Both the position numbers and the translations under genes were made by a program. This document shows, piece by piece, positions 6,181 through 11,353 of a stretch of 11,353 bases of DNA (positions within the stretch are counted from its first letter, which is position 1; the number at the start of each line of letters is the position of its first letter). Source of the stretch: an uncultured Bacteroidota bacterium (GTDB taxonomy: Bacteria > Bacteroidota > Bacteroidia > B-17B0 > Aurantibacillaceae); NCBI GenBank assembly GCA_937868675.1, contig CALMNJ010000445.1, forward strand, positions 1 through 11,353. Direction: 5' to 3'. Below the pieces are notes generated by a model. That model saw only the letters and a list, made by a program, of their open reading frames with translations, did not search any database and was not told where the DNA came from.

Positions 6181-6288
6181 GCGCCAGGGATGCGCAAGGT
6201 TTAGCCCCCGCAGGCGCGGTGCAGCAAAGCGAAACTCCGCGCCGAGGAGGCCGAGCGAACAGCGAGCCTGTAGCAGCCCGCGAGGCGC
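6181..6288 (+). repeat. GC-rich intergenic repeat element, copy C
   Basis: This 108-bp block begins GCGCCAGGGAT and ends GGCGC (6284-6288), a 5-bp terminal inverted repeat like copy A's. Inside, GGCGCGG at 6213-6219 pairs perfectly with CCGCGCC at 6237-6243 over a 17-base loop. It shares GAGGAGGC and GCGAGCC with copy B. It is the shortest copy and lies about 90 bp before tex. From 6289 to 6381 the leader turns AT-rich. A weak TATTTTTA at 6359-6366 is the only -7-like motif there. Confidence 0.65.
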
Positions 6289-6381
6289 CCGAAAAATTAT
6301 GAGCAGGCCCGTGATGCGAATGTTGAAAAAATACCCCGTACACCAATTGAAAGCACTTTATTTTTAACCCAAAGAACTGAC

Positions 6382-8631
6382 ATGATAAACGAAGCCAAAC
6401 TGCACTTTAAAATTGCCGACCTTTTAAATTTAGATTCCAGGAATGTGACCGCTACGGTGCGTTTGCTTGACGAGGGTGGCACCGTGCCTTTTATTGCCCG
6501 CTACCGCAAAGAAATGACCGGTAGTATGGATGAAGTACAGATTATACAGATACGCGACGAAATTGAACGCCTGCGCGCGCTGGAACAACGCCGTGAAAGC
6601 ATTTTAAATTCGATTGAAACGCAGGGTAAACTCACCGAAGAGCTAAAAGAACAACTGCTGGCTGCCGAAACAATGAGCCGGTTGGAAGACCTTTACCTGC
6701 CCTACAAACCCAAACGCCGCACCCGTGCCACAATGGCCCGCGAAAAAGGTCTGGAACCGCTGGCTCACTTTATATTGGCTCAGAACAATGCTTCGGTGTT
6801 TGATGAAGCTGAAAAATACATTTCAACCGAAAACGGAGTGTCTTCCGCTTTGGAGGCCCTTGAAGGTGCACGCGACATTGTTGCCGAGGTGGTAAGCGAA
6901 GACGCTTTGGTACGCGAAGGCCTGCGCGAACTGTTTAAGCGCAGTGGTATAATTAAAAGCCGCGTTATTAAAGGCAAGGAAGAAACCGGCGAAAAATTCA
7001 GTGATTATTTTGAATGGGAAGAAAAACTGATGGACTGCCCCAGCCACCGTCTGCTGGCCATGCGACGTGGTGAAAAAGAAGATGTGCTGATACTGGACAT
7101 TCGTATTGACGAAGAAGAAGCGCGCCACCTGATCGAGAAAAAATTTATTACCGGCCGGGGCGAATGCGCGCAGCAACTAAAAGAAGCTATTGAAGACAGT
7201 TTTAAGCGCCTGCTGCAAACCAGTATTGAGGCAGAGATGCGTGTGTTAACCAAACAAATGGCGGACGAAAAAGCCGTGAATGTGTTTGCCGATAATCTGC
7301 GTGAACTGCTTTTGGCTTCGCCTCTTGGACAAAAAACCATTCTGGCCATTGACCCCGGCTTCCGGTCGGGCTGCAAAGTGGTGGCGCTGAACAAACAGGG
7401 CAAGCTGCTGGCCGAAACCGTGATATATCCTCACGAACCACAGCGCCAGAAAGTGGAAGCCGAAATGATTGTACTGGCATTTTGCGAGCGCCATGGCGTT
7501 GAAGCCATTGCCATAGGAAACGGTACCGCCTCGCGCGAAACCGAACAGTTTGTGCGCGGCATTGAACTGCTGCCCAAAAGCATTCCGGTAATTGTGGTAA
7601 GCGAGGCGGGCGCTTCGGTTTACTCGGCTTCGGAGGTGGCACGTGATGAATTTCCGGACAAGGATGTAACGGTGAGGGGCGCAGTTTCTATTGGACGCCG
7701 CCTTGCCGACCCCCTGGCTGAACTGGTGAAAATAGACCCCAAATCCATTGGCGTTGGGCAATACCAGCATGATGTGGACCAAACACTGTTAAAAAACAAA
7801 CTGGATGAAGTAGTAGGCAGCTGCGTTAACGCCGTTGGTGTGGAACTGAATACCGCCTCCAAACAATTACTTGCGTATGTGTCGGGCATTGGTCCGGTGC
7901 TGGCGCAAAACATTGTTGAATACCGCAACACGCATGGCGCCTTTACCAGCCGTAAGAGCTTGATGGAGGTGCCACGTATGGGTGAGAAAGTGTTTGAACA
8001 ATGCGCGGGCTTTTTGCGCTTACGCAATGGTGTTCATCCGCTCGACAAGAGTGCGGTACACCCCGAAAGCTATCATATTGTAGAAAAAATGGCGTCCGAT
8101 CTCAACTGCACGATTGATGACCTGGTTCAGGAAAAAGAACTGCGCAAAAAAATACAATTGCAGAACTATGTAACCGAAACCGTGGGTTTGCCCACGCTTA
8201 AAGACATTCTGAATGAGCTTGAAAAGCCGGGGCTCGATCCGCGTAAAAGTTTTGAAGTATTCAGTTTCGATGAAAACGTTCATGAAATAAGCGATCTGCG
8301 CGAGGGCATGCGATTGCCTGGGATCGTAACCAACGTAACCAACTTTGGTGCCTTTGTGGATGTGGGGGTGCATCAGGATGGGCTGGTGCACATTTCGCAG
8401 CTGGCCGATAGTTTTGTGGACGATCCAAATAAAATAGTGAAAGTAGGACAAAAAGTGTGGGTCAACGTCACCGAAGTAGATGTAAAACGTAAACGCATTG
8501 CCTTAAGTATGAAAGGCGAAACACAACAGGTACGTTCACATAAGCCTGCTATTGCTGAAAAGAAAGAAGCCTACGATCCCAATGATATGAACAGTGCGCT
8601 GGCAGCCCTCAGAAGTAAATTCAAAAAGTAA
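6382..8631 (+). CDS. tex: Tex family RNA-binding transcription accessory protein
   Basis: Tex proteins are conserved cytoplasmic nucleic-acid-binding factors, related to eukaryotic Spt6, that affect transcription and ribosome-linked processes. The 749 residues have the full family layout. The N-terminal helical Tex_N region (about 1-190) contains VPFIARYRKEMTGSMDE at 35-51 and LEDLYLPYKPKRRTRATMAR at 101-120. The YqgF/RNase H-like domain at about 317-450 contains TILAIDPGFRSGCKVVALN at 319-337. Helix-hairpin-helix motifs lie at about 490-560 (YVSGIGPVLAQNIVEYRN, then EVPRMGEKVFEQCAGFLRLR). The S1 RNA-binding domain lies at about 640-712 (GIVTNVTNFGAFVDVGV, HISQLAD). The tail ends with ALAALRSKFKK. 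No truncation or frameshift is seen. The ATG at 6382 fits the conserved N-terminus. It heads a cluster with the S41 peptidase gene (6 bp) and aroE. Confidence 0.97.
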   Translation: MINEAKLHFKIADLLNLDSRNVTATVRLLDEGGTVPFIARYRKEMTGSMDEVQIIQIRDEIERLRALEQRRESILNSIETQGKLTEELKEQLLAAETMSRLEDLYLPYKPKRRTRATMAREKGLEPLAHFILAQNNASVFDEAEKYISTENGVSSALEALEGARDIVAEVVSEDALVREGLRELFKRSGIIKSRVIKGKEETGEKFSDYFEWEEKLMDCPSHRLLAMRRGEKEDVLILDIRIDEEEARHLIEKKFITGRGECAQQLKEAIEDSFKRLLQTSIEAEMRVLTKQMADEKAVNVFADNLRELLLASPLGQKTILAIDPGFRSGCKVVALNKQGKLLAETVIYPHEPQRQKVEAEMIVLAFCERHGVEAIAIGNGTASRETEQFVRGIELLPKSIPVIVVSEAGASVYSASEVARDEFPDKDVTVRGAVSIGRRLADPLAELVKIDPKSIGVGQYQHDVDQTLLKNKLDEVVGSCVNAVGVELNTASKQLLAYVSGIGPVLAQNIVEYRNTHGAFTSRKSLMEVPRMGEKVFEQCAGFLRLRNGVHPLDKSAVHPESYHIVEKMASDLNCTIDDLVQEKELRKKIQLQNYVTETVGLPTLKDILNELEKPGLDPRKSFEVFSFDENVHEISDLREGMRLPGIVTNVTNFGAFVDVGVHQDGLVHISQLADSFVDDPNKIVKVGQKVWVNVTEVDVKRKRIALSMKGETQQVRSHKPAIAEKKEAYDPNDMNSALAALRSKFKK

Positions 8632-8637
8632 GTTCCA

Positions 8638-10098
8638 ATGAAAGTAAGCCTGATATTACTTTACATACTTTGTTGCATTTCTACTTTAAAATCTCAGACT
8701 TGCAATTGCTCTGCCACGTTTGACTGGATGGTAAACACGTTCGAAAAAAACGATGCTGGGTTTAAATATGTGATTGATAAAAAGGGCGAGGACGAATACA
8801 AAAAACTCACCTTAAAACTCCGCGACAAAGCGGTTCGGATTACAAAGGCCGGAGATTGCAGGGATCTGATGGAAGAATGGCAAGGGTTTTTCCGATCGGG
8901 GCATATTTTTATTGCTTTGAAAGACCCCGGCAGTCCTGCAGGCAAAGAACCATCGGAGAACGAAATACGTGAGCGCTACAAAAACGAAAAAACAATTGAC
9001 CTTAGCACTGAACAACTGATTTTAAAACTTGAAAAGAAAACCAACAAGGATATCATCGAAGGAATCTGGGCTTACAATAATTATACGGTTGGTATTATTG
9101 AAGATGATGCCGTGACAAAAAAATTTAATGTTTTCATTATTCAGTCTGACGGTATTTACTGGATGCCGAAGCAACTAAAGGCGGAATTGCTGCGCAGTGA
9201 GGATGGCAAATCCTATTCGGGTTCTTATTACATGCGCGATCATAGCCGGCAGGACACCAAAGCCCACATGGCCGGAACTGCTTTAATGTATATGGGTGGA
9301 TACTGGCAAAGACTGTACCCGAAAACCGCCCTTTCACAAAAGGAACAACAGTTAGTGGCCTTCTCGTCGGCACTGCCAATGCTTAAACAGTTGGGCCCCA
9401 AAACCCTTTACCTTCGCATTCCTTCGTTTCAGGTTGAACAGAAAACGAAAATTGACAGCGTGCTTAAAAAACACGATGCCCTTATCAGGAGTACGCCCAA
9501 TTTGATTATAGACGTCCGCAACGGTACCGGAGGCAGCGACAACGCTTACGCCGAACTCATTCCATACCTGTACACAAATCCTATTCGAGGTGTAGGCGTA
9601 CAACTATATGCCACAGAGCTAAATGCCCGGGCCTATGAAAAATACGCCTTACAGTATAGCGACTCCGAAAACATTAATTATTGCAACAACATAGCCAAGC
9701 GTATGCGTAAAAACCCCGGAAAATTTATTACACAAAGCGATGAGGCTCAAAAAACAACCGTTGACAGCAGCATGAATGCACTTCCATTTCCTGCCCGTGT
9801 TGGAATTGTTTTTAATCACAACAACGGCAGCACCGATGAACAGTTTTTACTGGATGCCAAACAAAGCACGAAAGTTAAAACCTTTGGAACGCCCACCGGT
9901 GGCATGCTCGATATTTCGAACATGAACCAGATTGAATCGCCGGACGGTAAATTTGTGCTTGGGTATTGCATGAGCAAAAGTTACAGAATACCCGATTATT
10001 GCATTGATGGTGTGGGCATACAACCAGATTATTTTATTGACGACGGTATCGCGCTTGAAGATTGGATTAATTATGTACAAAGCATTCTTGAGAAATAA
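8638..10098 (+). CDS. Secreted S41 (tail-specific/tricorn-like) family serine peptidase
   Basis: Predicted exported peptidase. The 486 residues begin with a signal peptide (MKVSLILLYILCCISTLKSQ, cleavage near residue 20). An N-terminal helical region and a central segment (about 20-250) follow, in which I see no PDZ motif. The C-terminal half carries S41 landmarks. WQGFFRSGHIFIAL has His89 in the place of the histidine in the GDGHT motif. LIIDVRNGTGGSDNAYAEL (289-307) is the DxRxNGGG-type core. NNGSTDEQFLLDA (395-407) places Ser398 and Glu401 in the S-x-x-E pattern of the nucleophile. TFGTPTGGMLD follows at 415-425, and GVGIQPDYFIDD (458-469) matches the usual GIGIxPD ending. The tryptophan-rich middle (SDGIYWMPKQL, GGYWQRLYP) is unassigned. 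The start lies 6 bp after the tex stop. Substrate unknown; activity is likely, since the candidate Ser and His are kept. Confidence 0.87.
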   Translation: MKVSLILLYILCCISTLKSQTCNCSATFDWMVNTFEKNDAGFKYVIDKKGEDEYKKLTLKLRDKAVRITKAGDCRDLMEEWQGFFRSGHIFIALKDPGSPAGKEPSENEIRERYKNEKTIDLSTEQLILKLEKKTNKDIIEGIWAYNNYTVGIIEDDAVTKKFNVFIIQSDGIYWMPKQLKAELLRSEDGKSYSGSYYMRDHSRQDTKAHMAGTALMYMGGYWQRLYPKTALSQKEQQLVAFSSALPMLKQLGPKTLYLRIPSFQVEQKTKIDSVLKKHDALIRSTPNLIIDVRNGTGGSDNAYAELIPYLYTNPIRGVGVQLYATELNARAYEKYALQYSDSENINYCNNIAKRMRKNPGKFITQSDEAQKTTVDSSMNALPFPARVGIVFNHNNGSTDEQFLLDAKQSTKVKTFGTPTGGMLDISNMNQIESPDGKFVLGYCMSKSYRIPDYCIDGVGIQPDYFIDDGIALEDWINYVQSILEK

Positions 10099-10110
10099 GG
10101 GGCTCTCCAG

Positions 10111-10848
10111 ATGAAAACATATGGTCTTATCGGAAAATCGCTCACGCACTCGTTTTCAAAAGATTATTTTGAAAAAAAATTCGCACTGCTTGGCATTAAT
10201 GACTGCCAATACCAAAACTTTGAGATTGAAAGTATAAGCCAGTTTCCAGAATTGATTTCAGGTCACCCAAGCCTAAGGGGCCTCAACGTTACAATACCCT
10301 ACAAGGAAATCATAATACCATACATTACTGAGATGAATGCTGAAGCTCGTGAAATTGGAGCCGTAAATTGCATATGGGTTGGCAACGGTAAACTGATTGG
10401 TTACAACACCGACGTGTACGGCTTTTCACAAAGCATCAAGCCCTTTCTCGATCACCATCATCAGAGGGCACTTGTATTAGGCAGTGGCGGCGCTTCCAAA
10501 GCAGTGGTGTATTCGTTATCCAAACTCGGCGTGGACGTATATACTGTTACGTCAAGGCAAAAAACACATGACAAGATGTTTCATTACAATGAGCTGAACA
10601 GTATTATAATGGACGCATTTAAACTGGTGGTAAACTGCACGCCGCTTGGCACCCTGCCCGATCTCAATACCTGCCCTGCCCTGCCCTACGAACACTTTAC
10701 ACCGCAGCATCTGGCTTACGATCTGGTTTATAATCCCCCGCAAACAACCTTTCTTAAAAAAGCAGCCGAAAAAGGCGCCCTTACAGTAAATGGCCTCAGC
10801 ATGCTGCAGTTGCAGGCCGATAAAAGCTGGGAGATCTGGAACTCCTGA
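10111..10848 (+). CDS. aroE: Shikimate dehydrogenase (NADP+) AroE
   Basis: It reduces 3-dehydroshikimate to shikimate with NADPH, the fourth step of chorismate synthesis, in the cytoplasm. The 245 residues are near the usual short length of Bacteroidota AroE. The substrate domain shows GLIGKSLTHSFSKDYF at 5-20, with Ser14 and Ser16 as shikimate-binding positions. It also has LRGLNVTIPYKE at 55-66 (catalytic Lys65) and GAVNCIWVGNGKLIGYNTD at 83-101 (catalytic Asp101). The NADP-binding Rossmann turn is LVLGSGGASKAVVYSL at 121-136, with SR near 148-149 as a likely phosphate contact. VNCTPLGT (174-181), DLVYNPPQT (204-212) and NGLSMLQLQA (227-236) complete the set. It follows the S41 gene by 12 bp and is probably cotranscribed with tex. 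Nothing is missing. Confidence 0.96.
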   Translation: MKTYGLIGKSLTHSFSKDYFEKKFALLGINDCQYQNFEIESISQFPELISGHPSLRGLNVTIPYKEIIIPYITEMNAEAREIGAVNCIWVGNGKLIGYNTDVYGFSQSIKPFLDHHHQRALVLGSGGASKAVVYSLSKLGVDVYTVTSRQKTHDKMFHYNELNSIIMDAFKLVVNCTPLGTLPDLNTCPALPYEHFTPQHLAYDLVYNPPQTTFLKKAAEKGALTVNGLSMLQLQADKSWEIWNS

Positions 10849-10890
10849 AAACCTATATCCCAATAAATCAAATAAGCTCATGTGGAATTT

Positions 10891-10898
10891 TATCTTTG
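10891..10898 (+). promoter_or_regulatory. Bacteroidota -7 promoter element (TATCTTTG) for the gene at 10916
   Basis: TATCTTTG matches the TAnnTTTG consensus exactly and lies 17 bases before the ATG. No TTTG is seen about 20 bases upstream, so the -33 half is weak or absent. Its position in the short gap after aroE suggests that the last gene has its own promoter. Confidence 0.55.
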
Positions 10899-10915
10899 AA
10901 GCGTCATTGAATCAA

Positions 10916-11353
10916 ATGAACCTCCGGATAAAAATAATTCTGCCGTTTCTTTTGTTAGTTCATTCACTGTTTGCACAGGAAAAACAAATTATCCTTAGCG
11001 GTAAAGTGATAAGTCAGAGCGACGGCAGGCCCATTCAGGGTGCGGTACTTAAATTTGGCAATGCTTATTTTTCGGCCGGCAGCGATGTAAACGGAACTTT
11101 TAGCATCAGGCTTCCAATCAAAGAAGTGATCCATATTACCTGCGTTCACCTTGGCTACGAAACCCTTTACCGCGAAATTAAAAGCGGCGGGAAAGACAGT
11201 GTAAACGTGGTGCTTCAAATGAAAACCGATATTACCACCCTGCCCGAAGTACCCGTAAGCGCTGAACGCAAGCCCGAAACGCTGGTTGGCAAACCCAACT
11301 ATGGCATTTATGATTTTGATTTTTACGAAGACAAACTCATCCTGCTTACCTCC
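10916..11353 (+). CDS. Secreted protein with carboxypeptidase-regulatory-like domain (3' end outside window)
   Basis: The first 146 residues are visible. A signal peptide (MNLRIKIILPFLLLVHSLFA, cleavage before or after Gln21) leads into a beta-sandwich of the carboxypeptidase D regulatory-like type at about 24-105. The domain runs from ILSGKVISQSDGRPIQGAVL through SAGSDVNGTFSIRLP and VHLGYETLYREI to SVNVVLQM. This domain begins many Bacteroidota outer-membrane and surface proteins. Downstream (about 107-125) lies a TonB-receptor-like TTLPEVPVSAERKPE, but then YGIYDFDFYEDKLILLTS begins. This suggests a different C-terminal module, perhaps beta-propeller repeats, rather than a TonB-dependent receptor plug. 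That is inference from a short stretch. ATG at 10916 is chosen because the signal peptide follows directly. Confidence 0.8.
   Translation, partial: MNLRIKIILPFLLLVHSLFAQEKQIILSGKVISQSDGRPIQGAVLKFGNAYFSAGSDVNGTFSIRLPIKEVIHITCVHLGYETLYREIKSGGKDSVNVVLQMKTDITTLPEVPVSAERKPETLVGKPNYGIYDFDFYEDKLILLTS

Noticed and set aside
5902..6367. Short open frames across repeat copies B and C on both strands.
   Set aside because: They are Arg/Ala/Pro-rich, differ between copies, and follow GC-rich repeat sequence rather than codon-like patterns.
7441..7450. A GCGCCAG word inside tex as a fourth repeat copy.
   Set aside because: It lies in a conserved coding region and is not followed by any other shared module.

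Overview
The window looks like chromosomal DNA from a member of the Bacteroidota (order not determinable). The evidence is a run of typical Bacteroidota proteins: a GH23/LysM lytic transglycosylase, an ExbB-ExbD-TonB set, FolC with an ADTGHN motif, Tex, an S41 peptidase, AroE and a secreted protein starting with a carboxypeptidase-regulatory-like domain. Clear Shine-Dalgarno sequences are absent before the starts. A good Bacteroidota -7 element (TATCTTTG) precedes the last gene.

Layout. On the minus strand, 1-1392 is the 5' part of the lytic transglycosylase gene, cut by the window edge. Everything else is on the plus strand. After a 207-bp divergent intergenic region comes a small membrane protein with a PH-like soluble part (1609-2094). 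Next is a 410-bp gap holding a GC-rich intergenic repeat (copy A). A tight cluster exbB, exbD, tonB-like, folC follows (2505-5881), with gaps of 56, 6 and 3 bp. A 500-bp gap then carries two more copies of the repeat (B and C), arranged as a divergent inverted pair. A second tight cluster, tex, S41 peptidase, aroE (6382-10848), has gaps of 6 and 12 bp. The last gene (10916-11353) is cut by the window end.

How the genes work together. ExbB, ExbD and the TonB-like protein should form an inner-membrane proton-driven complex that powers outer-membrane TonB-dependent transporters. folC (folate glutamylation), tex (RNA-binding transcription/translation accessory factor) and aroE (shikimate pathway) are housekeeping genes that share transcription units with unrelated neighbours. 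The lytic transglycosylase and the S41 peptidase act on the cell wall or on exported proteins.

Most of the window is ordinary core genome, and I found no defence system, prophage, CRISPR array or insertion sequence. The part that known gene families do not explain is the dispersed GC-rich element. Its three copies share a GCGCCAGG head, GCGC at both ends and internal inverted repeats, and they occur only between genes.
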